Source: Plazaster borealis
Taxonomy: Eukaryota > Echinodermata > Asteroidea > Forcipulatida > Labidiasteridae
Length of the DNA: 64,000 nucleotides
Direction: 5' to 3'
Assembly: GCA_021014325.1 (NCBI GenBank)
Contig: CM037472.1
Coordinates: forward strand, 10,850,001 to 10,914,000
Shown here: positions 36,396 through 48,760 of the stretch, in pieces
How positions within the stretch are numbered: position 1 is the first letter of the stretch
Layout of the letters: each line of letters opens with the position of its first letter
The notes under the pieces: model-generated
The model's database searches: none
What the model saw: the letters and a program-made list of their open reading frames with translations, nothing else
Told to the model about the DNA's origin: nothing
Program-made: the position numbers and the translations under genes

Positions 36396-39225
36396 GAAAT
36401 TGTTTTTTGTCAACAAGCCGATCATGTTTTAGTGGGGAAAATATGAAGAAAAAAATCTGTTTATGTCTACAATTTGGTGGTCATGTATTGATACAAAAAC
36501 AATGACAAACGGGTTTGTGCTGTGTCGGGAATTTTGTGCACGGTATCGGGCTTTTATTTCGATAGCACGGAGCGATAGAAATAAGCAACGTTGATGCGTG
36601 GGTTTCTTCAGTTGTATCTCCTTTTCAAATAGAAATTCTTCTCTGCAACAGGAGTGGTCCTGGATTGAAGTTTATAATCAGTGAGGCTTTATAATTGACA
36701 CAAATCATGCTTATACAAGTATACAAAATCTACTCGATAGTGGGGGGGGGGGGCAGTGGCGAAACAATATAGGCATTTTCACTGGGGGGGGGGTTGGGCA
36801 AGCAGGGGCAAAGACATAATGCGGGGGGCTATTGCTTCATCGAATCATTCGAGTGCTTCTGTCAGTCTCATTGGGGAGGGGGGGGGGCAAGGATTCTGAG
36901 CGGAAGGGGCCCCCCCCCACCCCTGCTCCCTCGTGCAGGGAATCCTGTTAACACAGCTCAAAATGTCTTCCTATAGTTTATTTGTTCAAGTCTGTCCTGT
37001 ATAACTAAAGATTAATCGTGCCGGCAATAATGGCTAATCTCATCTCTGTTTTTATTCATGTTTCATGGAAAAGAATGATGCAGGGGCGCCTGGAGGCCAG
37101 ACGCGTCATCATGTGTAAAGGGAAAGGTGAAATCATACATGTAGCCCTGTGTAAACAGACCCGGAGATGAGAGAACATTATGACCACACAAAAAAAACCC
37201 GTTTTGATGGAAGAAAACATATAAGGGATGTGCATCATAATTATGAATGTTTTTGTTTTGTTTTTTTTTGGTGGGGGAAACAAGCACAGTAAATAGTGAA
37301 ACCGGGACGCACTCAACACGTTAAAAAAGCTAGAGGTTAATTATTATATAATTATTCCCCATTACATGGAGAGACATGTATTGGAATCCAAGGCTTAAAA
37401 AAACGTATGAGGCGTTAATATGTATTGTATAAAGTTCTTATTAGGGAGGGGGGGGCAAGGTAGAACAGGTGTTGGTAGGGGGTGGGGTTTGGATAAGATG
37501 GAAAGTGCGAGGAAGAGGGAGACAGACACTATCCAGAAGGTACTAAGGCCGAAATAGTTCTGGAGCGGGAAATTTGAAACCAAGTCCGGCGACAGGGGGG
37601 TTGGGGTTGGGGGGTTTGTTTGGAGAAAGAGAGCGTGCCTTTCTCATCTTAGCGATGGGAGACCCTATACCTACAGGAGACCCTACCCACGGGAGACCCT
37701 ACCCACGGGAGACCCTACCCACGGAAGACATTGGATAATCACGCTCGCCAAAGTGACCTTATAGTCGCGTTTCAAAACATACTCTGTGCAAAAAAAACAA
37801 AAAAAAACAAGAAGAAAACCCCGAGGTAAACCATCTTAAACAAACATGGGCACCCAACTAAACCTGGTTGGTTATAATAATAATAATAATAATGTTGCAA
37901 AGGACCCTCAGTTGTGAAATGGCAGACCGTTGAGTTGCTGGCTCGAGGCGATTTAAACAAGGTTGCGATAGCGCAGCTAAAAAACAATATAAAGTAATTA
38001 TATCAATGTTCGGATGTGTGGACCGTGAGTGATTAAAATGTGGAGAGAGTTATGAAACACCCTTGAGAATAAAGGAACTAAAATCAAAACAAGGTTTGGA
38101 ACATCTGTTCGACGGGATTGTGTGTAATTGGTCATTAAAGCACACCGTACTAGAACAACAGCAATGAGGTCTTGGGTGGTTGTAAAACAGACTGGCAGCC
38201 GAGAACAGGCACTAGAACTAGAAGAGAGGACTACTAAAGAGAATATGGAGAGATGACATAATAACTGGGCAGGGGTACATGGACCCATTTCTCTATGATG
38301 TACCAGAGTGGCTAGAGAGAGAGAAACTATGGGTACATTGTTTGGGAGGAGGGCTTTGTCCAACAGGTGGACGAACTAAAGCCTGATGACGACGACGATG
38401 ATGATGATGATTTATGATGAAACCATTTCATCATGACTGAATGGTGCTGTGTTTCATCTGCAAAAGTAAAATGATATCATGATGACGAATGCCGGTCTCA
38501 TCATCGCGATGGTCCTTTTCGTCAACATGATTCGTCATCATTACTGTCCCTGTAAATTATGGCCACTAGTCATTATTTTATTGACTAACTATCTTGTTTG
38601 TTTTCTTGTTTATTTGTGTGAACTTAAAATGACGCAGCAAGCGTTCGTCACTTGCGCTTTCACGGCCCCGCCATCTGTCTTACATACCAGTACCAGGTGA
38701 TATACGTGTCTTATTATACCCCAAGGCACAGCGTTCGGTATCACCGTGATCGCAATATGGGCATCTCGCTCTCTCTCTCCGCAGGTATTATTATGAATTA
38801 TATAAATTATTACGAAGGTCATCTTGGCCATCGTGCGTAATTACACAACCTGGCAACCATGGAGACGAAGCGAGTGTCGATGTAAACAAACTTATCCATT
38901 AATGAATGTGCGGGGGTTATAAATTCTTCTTGGATTTGGATGAGGGGCTGCTTCCAGTGAGTTATACGCGGCTAATAAACGGCAAAACTCATCAACTGTA
39001 TACTCAATTCCTGAAACCACCCCCTTATATCCTCACTTTACAAAAAAATGGTTACTTCATCCAGCAAGGTTTATCTCCAGAAGAAATAACCAAATGACGC
39101 ATCTATATCCTTTTCCAATACTGCGAGATGTTGTGCTCGTCTTTACCCCTTCGCGCTGTCTTGTGAGTAGGTTGCTCTTTCATGTCATATTGCACTAGCA
39201 CTTCCGATGAGGAAGGCATAGTGTA
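36396..39225. other. Unassigned stretch with homopolymers and microsatellites
   Basis: Runs of G near 36741, 36785 and 36876, a C run near 36910, an ATA run at 37876 and a GAT run at 38390-38412. The 16-bp minisatellite is listed separately. No gene is supported. Confidence 0.5.
37655..37732. repeat. 16-bp minisatellite (GGGAGACCCTACCCAC), four to five units
   Basis: Consecutive units read GGGAGACCCTATACCTAC, then GGGAGACCCTACCCAC three times with single changes, ending GGAAGAC. Confidence 0.8.
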
Positions 39226-39227
39226 AA

Positions 39228-39600
39228 CACCTGCAATCGGGGACATCCAATTGTCCATCTTTTGTTTTTACACTTAACTTTTTGGCAACAGCTTCCATTG
39301 GTTTTGTACACATCTCCAACTGGGGACTCTTCCCCAACTGGAGACCCTATTGTCCTCCTTTGAATATAGGTCCCCGGTTTGAATGTGTGTACACACCCAT
39401 TCTATTTTTTACATCCCTGCGGAGACATCTTTTGTTCTTTCCTTTGTCCCTGTAGTTAAGAACCTCCCATAGACTTTGTACACAAAATTCCTCGTGGAGC
39501 ACCCAAGTCTTTAGAATTCCCCTATGGAGACCTTTTGTTTTCCCTTTTCTGTTTTGTTCTCGGTCTCCATAAGGTAGTGAATATGAAGGCACACACACAC
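39228..39600 (+). repeat. GGTCCCCGG-type repeat, second cluster
   Basis: It repeats ACACCTGCAATCGGGGACAT, TTTTTGGCAACAGCTTCCAT, CTCCAACTGGGGACTC and ATAGGTCCCCGGTTTGAATG from the 22-23 kb cluster. Diverged GGAGACCTTTTG modules and a short CA run follow. Confidence 0.72.
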
Positions 39601-39929
39601 ACAGGGCAGTCATAAACGTGCAAGATTAATGTAAAGTTTAAGACTTTAACATGAGAGAAACAGTTTCACCCAAATAAATTTTTCAGTGTATACAATTTGA
39701 AAGAAACTGATAAGCTCAGGGCTCATTTTCAGGCATTTTCATCTTTGAGAGAGCAAGGCCATTTTCATTTTGCAAAAGCACTTCCATTGGAAAATCCTAA
39801 AGTCTATGTTAAACATTGGACGGGCACCAAGGCTAAGACCAGGGGCAACAGAGGCCATGACCTCTGTGGCCTCCATGCAAATCCAGACCTTCAATTTCAT
39901 GCTTAGAAGTGTTTACAATTTTTCTCCTA

Positions 39930-40073
39930 TGCAAAAACCCAGCAGGGATATCAGTTACATTTTGTACGTGTAAAATGGTACCTTAGCTGGTAACCTCATT
40001 CTGGTAATCACCATTTTGTTGAGCTTAGCTTAGCACCCTTTTATTCTTAAGCAGCTCTATGAAATTTGGCCCA
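39930..40073. mobile_element. GAGCTGCTTAAGCA-type MITE, truncated
   Basis: It retains AAACCCAGCAGGGATATCAG, the TTAGCTGGTAACCTCATTCT core and the right end AAGCAGCTCTATGAAATTTGG. Confidence 0.7.
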
Positions 40074-40423
40074 GGTCGCCATTCTGTCTAAGTTATTTTC
40101 TCCATCCATTGCTAAACAAGGACTACGCGAGTCAACATTTTGAATCAATAAATTGAATAATAATTCGATGAGTTTGTTTTACATGTCCTCGCGATTTGAT
40201 TAACGGCGGTCTTACTGTATGGCAAATCACAATCAAGCTAGGCCTGCTTAATAATATAAATAGTCGAGTCTGAATATTTTCATGACTCTGCAAGATTGAT
40301 TTATTTCCCGAGGACATTTTTGGTTGGCCGAGACCTTTAACAGTGTCCGAATCAAGGCGACTACGGCTGGCTACGGTTGCGGCCGATTGGCAGCAGCCAC
40401 AACGTTGACTCGAGCTGTGCCCC

Positions 40424-40893
40424 ATTTCATAGAGCTGCAAAATCACAAAAAAACATTTATATTTATTGGTTTATTTCATAAAAACATTAACAAGGAATGA
40501 ACAGTATGACAACCGACCATGGTCGAATTGCACTAGAACATGTACAATATAAAATTTCTTTAAAAGAAGCTAAAAGGTTAAACAGTTTAAACACACAATA
40601 GGTAATGAGCAAGTATTAAAAACAATCAAAACAACAAACAATCAACCAGCACTAAACCAAAAAGAAAGAGACTAAACAAAAATAAACGAAATCTAAGGGA
40701 CACATTGTGGATAGAAAAGCCACAGCATTTCTGAGCACAACAAAATTATGCTTACCACTACCAGAATAAGGTTACCAGCCAAAACACCATGTCACATGTA
40801 CCGTCTGTGACCGGTATCCTGCTCATTTGGTTTACTAAGCAGAAACTTGCAGAGCAATATTTGCTGCTAAAGCATCTCTATTAAATTGGGCCC
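40424..40893. mobile_element. GAGCTGCTTAAGCA-type MITE with an A-rich insert
   Basis: The left end CCCATTTCATAGAGCTGC and the remainder (GAGCACAACAAAATTATGCT ... AAATTGGGCCC) are separated by ~270 bp of A-rich sequence of unknown origin. Confidence 0.65.
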
Positions 40894-42906
40894 TTGCATA
40901 GCAATTTCGAAGTTCGGTGTTAGCGAATCAAAACTGCGCAGTGCACTTAAACTTGTCGCATATGCTAAATCTTCGGACAAATGCACATTTAACATTGTCC
41001 GGGTCAAGACAAACATTTAAAAAACCATCATCATGTGTCAGACTAAATAAAACCTACTATCAAGATAAGAAAATCCCCAAAATATTTAACTACAAACAAA
41101 TTTAACTATCGACAGCATCACATTAACGACCACCAAAACAGGAGTACTTTATCCCAAAATCAACCAAAGATACGAGAAAAGCTGTTAGTGGCAAAATGAG
41201 AAGACACCGATAGAACCACAGAACCACCAACCAAAAAACAGGCAACTATAGAAAATGTTCTTAATTTATCAATATAAATGGGCGTAAATAATAACATAAA
41301 TCAAGCCCAGTTAAAGTAGACTCACGATGAATCATGTCATTGTTCAAATCAGAAGAATATGCCATTGTTCAAATTAAAAAAGTAGGCCATTGTTTGAATC
41401 AGAAAAGTATGCCATTGTTCGAGTCAGAAGAGTATGACATTGTTCAAATCAGAAGAATATAGGCCTGTGCCATTGTTCGAATTAGAAAAAAAATAAGCCA
41501 TATTTCCAATACGCCAGACATCACATTCTATTTTATTGTAATTAATTCCATTGTTATTGATACAGGTAGATGGGAATGCATTTAAGAATAATTTCCCAAG
41601 GGGGCTTTAGTCTTTAATGTAAACAAAACATAATGATGCTTTTTGACCTCGTTTTTTTATAGAGCAATAATAGTTGCAGCCGATCGTTGATTGTGTAATG
41701 TATTGCTGTTCTATTCATCAACCGGAGATATCTCCTAAATCATGAGGCCCAAATGTGTCAGGAAATTAATGACAAATGATATCCAGTCAAGTTTATTTAG
41801 CCTGATATTTTCTAATCTTATCTAGGAACCTCATAATCGGAAGAAATTGAAAGACATCAAGTCTAACCACCGCGATCAGAGGCCCCCAAAACCCCGGCGT
41901 ACGCTCAGCGGTTGCCAGCACATTCCGTCATCATACCAGAGTCGTTGCTGTGATGCACGGCCTTTTCCAGAAACAACAAGACCCCATCGTCAATAACAAT
42001 GGAGAAGTGCATGAAGTGCTGTGTATATTGGACTCGTATTGGGTCTTTATTGCCGGTTGTGTGTATAGAACTATTAGGTAAACATATAGGCTTAAAGACT
42101 TTTAGGAGACCATTTTAAAGCAAGCAAATTGTGTTTACTCGCGATATGCCATTGGCGGGGCTCCACGTAGCTTCCAATTTTGATGAGGGGGACCTATTTC
42201 ACTGGCCTCGTTGAAAGGAAATTAATTACAGGGTCTTTAAAGGTTAAATTGGTTATTTTTGTCAGTATTCGAGGTCAAGTATTTGACCTCAATATACAAT
42301 TATGTATTTGAGGTGGGTCGCCATAATATAATATGAGATAATGGCGTATAATGCATATTAACGGTGTTGCATGTTGCCATGATTCATAGAGTATAATGGC
42401 AAACCATTGTACTATGTGATGCTTTGTAGATGATAAAAAAATCCAGGTGTCCAATGTGTGGGAAAAGATCTGTGTACGATGATATTTATCATCGGTTTTG
42501 GGGTAGGATGGCTAATGTAGGACACGCCAACGGATTTAAACAGAGGGGGGGGGGGGAGGCGGGGGCAAAGAAATAATTTGGAGTCCTTATACGTTTACCG
42601 GGTGAAACCACCAGGTATAAATGCAATGTGATTTATTACTCGGTCTTAATTAGTTTATATGTTATGCACAAAATAGTTACTTAAATTTAGAAAACCACAT
42701 CAATCTCAAACTTCGTTTTTTATTTGGATCTCATTGGGGGGGGGCGCAAGAGTTCTGAGCAATGGGCGCAACCACCCCCTCCTGCTATGTCACTTGTTAC
42801 GGCGATTGTATACTGAACACCCCCCTTGATGCTTTTTAAATAAGCATTAATTTGTATCCCCAATGTGTAATTTACGGTGTTTCTCCTTGTGTGGGGGTTT
42901 GTGTCT
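40894..42906. other. Unassigned stretch
   Basis: Apart from the 30-bp minisatellite and a G run near 42545, I see no repeat. The part at 41860-42010 is less AT-rich and looks unique, but has no clear frame. Confidence 0.45.
41335..41490. repeat. ~30-bp minisatellite, five to six units
   Basis: The unit is GCCATTGTTCAAATCAGAAG plus AATAT and variants. One spacer carries AGGCCTGT. Confidence 0.8.
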
Positions 42907-43063
42907 TACACTCTAAAAACTCCCGCATCAGAATTGACCCGGACTCCGGGTCCCTGACCCATTTCTGGGTCGGCATAACCCGGAATCGGTGTCAAAAATG
43001 ACCCAGAAATGGGTCAAACTGACGCAGAATCCGAAATAAAATCCCCTTTCTTAACCAGTTTTT
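42907..43063. mobile_element. CACTCTAAAAACT MITE, truncated (copy 4)
   Basis: It begins TACACTCTAAAAACTCCCGC and keeps the GACCCGGACTCCGGGTCCCT core. The right arm stops at AACCAGTTTTT. Confidence 0.75.
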
Positions 43064-43185
43064 ATTGCACGGTGGTGCTTAACGTCGATGCATGTTCTTG
43101 TAGTTCTAGTATTTTAACAAAATGTCTGTACATTGAAACGTTATTGATATTTCGGTAATTTGTTTCAATTCAATTTAAACAATGT

Positions 43186-43556
43186 AATAAAGGCGGGTAT
43201 ACTTTTGATAATTACTCCGCCAGTTAATTATCATCAAAAGCTACTTAATAAGGAGCACTAGAGAGCTGTTGATAATATAAAACATTAGAAACGTCACCCT
43301 TTGAATAATGTAGTTTTAGAGAAAGAGGTAATTTTCACCAAAATATTTGAATCTGAAAATGGCTTCAGGCATGAAGCCTTTCTCAGGCTTCTGAGAGCAC
43401 ACAATTATGCAGTGTTTTCTTTAATTATTTTCTTGCAACTTCGATGACCAATTGAGCCCAAATTTTCACAGGTTTGTTATTTCATGCATGTGTTAGAATA
43501 CACCAAGTGAGGATACTGGATCTTTGACAGTTACCAAAAGTATACCCTGCCTTTAA
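43186..43556. mobile_element. TTAA element, subfamily B1
   Basis: AATAAAGGCGGGTATACTTT ... AAAGTATACCCTGCCTTTAA, with central hairpin GGCTTCAGGCATGAAGCC. The left border is decayed. Confidence 0.78.
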
Positions 43557-43622
43557 AATAAATAAACCAGAAAAATTAAAGAATAGTCATCCCTATGACA
43601 TGTACTTTTCTATACACTTAAT

Positions 43623-44012
43623 TTAAAGGGTATGGTATACGTTTGGTAATCATTCTAAACATTAATGGCAATACAAACCTACTTGGTTAGAAGTACAGCA
43701 GCTTTCGATAGTATAAAGCATTTTGAGAATCATTTCACTTCGAAGTAATGTGGTTATGGAAAAAGATATCAGTTTTTATCCCAAAAATTTGAATTTGAGA
43801 AACGTTTCTGTCAGATACGTTTCTCAGATTGTGTATTTCAATTACAGATTATTCTTCCTGCGTGGACATAACCGCTCCGGATTTTCGGTGATATCTAAAA
43901 AACGCGACCACCATTTGAAGTAAAATTTTCACAGATTAGTTTAATGGTATATCTACATTTATATAATTAAACAATCGAACGGTTCAAAAAACCACAGATA
44001 TACTTTCCTTTT
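43623..44012. mobile_element. TTAA element, subfamily B2
   Basis: TTAAAGGGTATGGTATACGTT on the left. The right end is diverged but recognisable through CAATCGAACGGTTC, shared in inverse with the copy at 11305. Central hairpin GAGAAACGTTTCTG/CAGATACGTTTCTC. Confidence 0.72.
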
Positions 44013-44582
44013 CAAAATATATCACCGTGTTCTCGTAAAAAAACAACCGAATTACTTTCTCAGAGATTTTGTGCACGTTATTGTGTTTGTTTCGAAATTG
44101 AAACAAACACCATCCTTTGAGGGCCCAATGTTTTTTTTCTCTCGAAATGGCATTTTTTTTAATACAGAAATATATTCCTAAAAAAAGTAACAGAATATGC
44201 ATAATTGCTAGAAGATGTATCATATCTTTAGGATGAACATCAAAGCATTGCTAATTCAGTAAAATGATCAATTTGATGCTAGTCTACTTTGTAATAAATC
44301 AGTTCAATTTTGAAACACAAAACCATGCCAGGTTTGCATGTCGACCACTCCAAAGAGTGTAAATCATTGATAATCATACGATGTAGCCTAGATCTTTCAT
44401 CGGAGATAATAGACAATTCCCCCCCCAAATGTGCCCTACATCGATATTAAAAAAATGACTAATCAGTGAAGTGCAAAACTTCAAGAACTTTAATAGGTAA
44501 TTTTCTATGCATTTAATTCGTTTGAGGCATCACGAAGTATTTCCAATGCGACACCCTGAAAATGTCGTTAAAATACACAGCC

Positions 44583-44758
44583 ACAGTGGCGTAACCGGGC
44601 GGGGGGGGGGGTGGTGGGTTAGGGGCTGGATAGCTCCCCGCCCAGAACCCTTGCCATGCGCCCCCCCCCCGAAAAAAAGTACAAATGAAAGGTTCGATAC
44701 ATTAATATAGGTCCCCTTCAAAAAATAATAACAAAAATATGTCTGGATATGCCACTGC
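44583..44758. mobile_element. G-tract element ending in AGTGGCGTAAC
   Basis: CAGTGGCGTAACCGGGCGGG ... GGATATGCCACTGC, with G and C runs near each end. The open frames across it are low-complexity by-products. Confidence 0.65.
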
Positions 44759-45170
44759 ACTATACCAACGTACTCGTTTCCCCCTTCCCTCAAATTGTCA
44801 AAGAACATAGAAGTTCGTTGAGGCTGGGCTATAAACTGCATGCCTTTATCAAACGATGGGCAGGGTTCGAGTCCAAACAGCTTCAGAACGTAAACAAATA
44901 TCACATTTTCAGACAAACTTCGTGAGGATTTTTTGCCCCAATCTGAAATTGATACTGGACTCCCTTCTCAAAACCCAACGTTTCCTTCCTCTTCCCGTCC
45001 TCCAGCAAGATTTGTCTGACGGCTGAAGCTAACAATGCTTAGAGCGTCAAGTGACAATTTTTAGAATTCATTGATTTTGTTTGTCACTACCCCGGAAATA
45101 TTGACACTTTAAAACGCAGAACATCAGGGCGACAACCTCTGAAATTACCTGAACCCACCTTATGTACAAT

Positions 45171-45737
45171 GGCGTAACTAAGTGGTGGGGCACGGGGGTG
45201 GGGGGGGGGAACGCGCCCCCCAACTGATGTCCGTGCCGCACAATTTTAAATCTTGACTTTTTAGATTAGAAATTTAGAGAATAAAACTTTACAAGATTGT
45301 ATTAGCTTTTATGTAGTAATTTTAATGTAATGAAAACTATTGTTTCTATTCACAAGCCGTGTGTTGTTGTTTTTTATCTCCACGTCAGATTATCTCATAA
45401 AAAACTCCCGAGTCATAATTGACCCGGATTCCGAGTCTCACGGGGCCTGACCCTTTTCGGAATCAGGCTGACCAGGAAACTGTTTTAAAAATTGCCTTTC
45501 AACTCGGATTCGGCGTCAGTTTGACCCATCTGGGTCATTTTGACACAGACTCCGGGGGACCCCGAATCTGGGTCAATTCTGACCTGAGACTTTTAGAGTG
45601 TATAACAAGAGCGCTGAAAAGGGGGCTTGCTTAAGAAATAATGCAATTGGAAACTACAGTTTTAATTGGCCAGAAGTGCCCTCTAGAAAATAATGCTGCC
45701 CCTCTTGTGTCACCTAAGCTGTTACTCTAGTTTCGTT
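45171..45737. mobile_element. G-tract element interrupted by a CACTCTAAAAACT MITE
   Basis: ATGGCGTAACTAAGTGGTGG ... TGTTACTCTAGTTTCG. It shares AACTGATGTCCGTGCC, ATTTTAAATC and TTGGCCAGAAGTGCCC with the 14.0-kb copy. The foreign MITE is at 45396-45602. Confidence 0.72.
45396..45602. mobile_element. CACTCTAAAAACT MITE nested in a G-tract element (copy 5)
   Basis: AAAAAACTCCCGAGTCATAA ... GACTTTTAGAGTGTA. It lies within the AGTGGCGTAAC-type element at 45171-45737, whose two halves match the uninterrupted copy at 14.0 kb. Confidence 0.78.
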
Positions 45738-46310
45738 AATGCCTATGTACCAGGAATATAGTTCGAGGATAGAGTTTTTCAGGCATGATATTTGGTTCTT
45801 GGAAAAAAAGTATAGGAACATTTGATCCGAGTACAAGGGAGGAAGGCTATTTAATCACAATTTAATCACACTGATTATTCCCATGTACAAATCAGCGAGA
45901 GTAGGAAGAACACCATGCCTGGTTTATATATTATGTACATATTGCAGTAGTTCGGTGCATGCCAGTGGAATCTACGCGAGGAGCCCGCACTAGTGCACGC
46001 TTCTTCCTTGATTACATCATTACTCATCATTACTCGCCAACTCCAAAGCCGCAGGGAAATGTTTTTTTTATACCGTCACTGACGTATAGGCCTAAACTCG
46101 GTTTAATCCTGTTGCCAGATTGCCTTTCTGCAGGGCAGATCGTGTTGACACTAATTCGGCCGAGTGCCAATGTACACTAAACATTTGTTTGCTTTTTGTG
46201 TTTGAAGTCACAATATTGACGTGGGGTTCGAAATGCCATCAAGTTCTTAACGGCAGTCACAAGGGCAAAGAACTGTTTAGATACACACCTGGCTTGGAAA
46301 AAGAATGCTA

Positions 46311-47233
46311 CGGAGCTCCAGAAGTGCCATGTAGTATGTGCCAATCATGTAATTTGGCATGAAGTCACAGCATGTCATTAATGTTTGGCTATAGGGCCAA
46401 CACTGACTTGAATTTTGACTTAATGTAGGTAAAAAGTAACAAGTAATTTTCAAAGTTTTCAAAATGACTGCCATTGCTTGTTATACTACCATGTTCTTTC
46501 AAGTTACATTTCTGCGATGGCCCTATAGCAAAATATCTTTCTCGTGACATACTCCGACCATAGAGCTGTTCCTTGTTCTATGCTCAGACCTAATTTTCTT
46601 CCTCCATGCTCAGACCATCTGACTGTGTGCCAAATTCCATGCTTGCATCATTAAATGCACAATCCAATCCACCTGCCGCACTAATGCCGCTTATACAGAC
46701 AATGGGATTTAATCTCGCCAAGAAGATTACTATTAGGTCCAATAAATAGTCTTGGCAAAATAAATACCATGAGAAGTTGATATTTCTATCCCTTAAAATT
46801 GCGAGAAATTATGTTGTTATCTAGGTAGGCGAGGTGGCACTTCTAGAGCTCCGTAGAATCCTTTGGGCGGTGAGGATAATACAAAGGGAATTACGGGACT
46901 AGTGATTACTGAAAGAAAAAAGTGAGAAGTTTCAATATGAAATCTCACTGATTATATTAAAATTTCCTGCGAAAAAACAAAAATAGCTATTGACCATAGA
47001 GCTGGTCCTTGTTCTATGCTCTGACTGTGTGTCAAATTCCATGCTTGTATCATCAAAGGCACAAACCAATCCATCAGCCGCACTAATGCCGCTTATAGAG
47101 ACAATGGGATTTAGTTTCGCCAAGAAGATTACTATTTGCTTAAATAAATCGTCTTGGCGAAATAAACATAAGTCGCATTGTCGAAAAATTAAATTGTTAT
47201 CTGGCTAGGTGATGTGGCACTTCTGGAGCTCCG
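46311..47233. mobile_element. TA-flanked CGGAGCTC element with internal tandem duplication (copy 3)
   Basis: The left end is TA|CGGAGCTCCAGAAGTGCCAT. Two successive right ends (GGCACTTCTAGAGCTCCG|TA at 46853 and GGCACTTCTGGAGCTCCG|TA at 47233) occur because a ~436-bp segment starting near 46557 is duplicated at 46993. Each unit has a hairpin with TCGCCAAGA/TCTTGGCGA arms around 46717-46753 and 47116-47160. Confidence 0.7.
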
Positions 47234-47369
47234 TAGAATCCTTTGAGTAGCGAGGGTAATACAATGTGAATTACGGGACTAGTGATTACTGAAAATATGT
47301 GAGAAGTTTCAATCTGAAATCTCACTGATTATATTAAACTTTCCTGCGATAAAACATAAATCGCCATTA

Positions 47370-48360
47370 CTTTTTTCAAACACCGGTAATCGAATTAAAG
47401 CCCAAAATGACTGTGCAATAAATCCCTGACAAAACTTTTACAAAATTCGTTGTTTCCACTTATACATGGATTCACCTGTGTTGATTAATTGTTCACAAGT
47501 TGGTTTTATTTAATGTATATTAATGTATTTATTTTTATTTTTAACGAGGGACTTGATCAGCACTTGCTGACACTTGATACCATATTTGTTCCATTGTCTT
47601 GACCACACCGCACACACTAGTCAGCTCATATGCCATGATATCCTAAGCTGGACCATGCCACATGTCCTATGAGGGGTGTCAATCAACAGGGGACAGTGAT
47701 TTGGTTAGAAGGGGGCAGGAACAAAACTCTGCAAGCATCCTTTGTGAATGAAACCAAATTATCAAACTTAATTAATTATACAAACAAATGAGCTTAAATT
47801 AACCCAGGCAATACCTGGACATGTAACAACACTTAGATAAAAAACAAATCGTTGAGCAAGTGTAAAACAAACCCTCTTAAACCATGGAAAACGTTTTGAA
47901 GAATGTGATGACAGTAACGTTTTCGTTGGGGCCACAGACGTCTGTCTCTTGATTTTAAGATTGAAAATAATTTGCTCATCTCTAAAAAATGTTATAATAC
48001 CTTTAAATCCTCTTTAGATTTGCAGATATCTAGGAGTATTTTAATTAATGACATATTTTCTTTGGTTCACGGCAAGTTTTGAGCATTTCGATCGAGCTGT
48101 TCGCCTCTTTGCTAGCCTCGAACACTCAAGTCGGACTTGCGTTTTTAGCCGACATCCACGTTACGGACAGAGAAGGTGACCCAACTTGCTCCATGTCTAG
48201 CAACGCCAACTTGCAAAACTCGCGGTCGCAAGGTGATCGAATCGGCCACAACTTCCCGATGATGACTTGCAGAAACTGTTGACGAATTTTCGCCGAAAGC
48301 CTTTTCGGCTGCGCTCGTATTCAGTTCAAATCAGGCAAATTGGTGTTATATGAAAATTAC
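47370..48360. other. Unassigned stretch
   Basis: A frame at 48079-48282 looks mildly protein-like but has no acceptor, donor or recognisable motif. I leave it unannotated. Confidence 0.4.
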
Positions 48361-48363
48361 CTT

Positions 48364-48760
48364 TTAAAGAGTCTTTATACGTTTGGTAATGACTCTGAAA
48401 ATTAATGGCAATAAAAACTTACTTGGTAAGAAGTACAGCAGCTTTGGATAGTATAATGCATTTTGAGAAACCTTTTACTTCGAAGTACTGCGGTTATGGA
48501 AAAATATATTACTTTTTATCATAAACAGATTGAATCTGAGAAGCGTTACTGCAATAACGTTTCTCAGATTGTCTATTCCAATTTCAGATTAGTCTTCCTG
48601 CAGGAACATAACCGCTCCAGATTTTCGGCAATATATCAAAAACGCTACCACCTTTTGAAATGAAATTTTGACAGGTTAGTTTTAGGGTATATATGTATAA
48701 CTATATAGGATTGAAACAAACAGTGGGTTCCAATTACCAAACGTATACAATCCCCTTGAA
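48364..48760. mobile_element. TTAA element, subfamily B2
   Basis: TTAAAGAGTCTTTATACGTT ... AACGTATACAATCCCCTTGA. Central hairpin GAGAAGCGTTACTG/CAATAACGTTTCTC, and the same order of internal blocks as the copy at 8835. Confidence 0.78.

Noticed and set aside
41335..41490. CRISPR-like array
   Set aside because: The units are contiguous with no unique spacers and the genome is animal, so this is a minisatellite.
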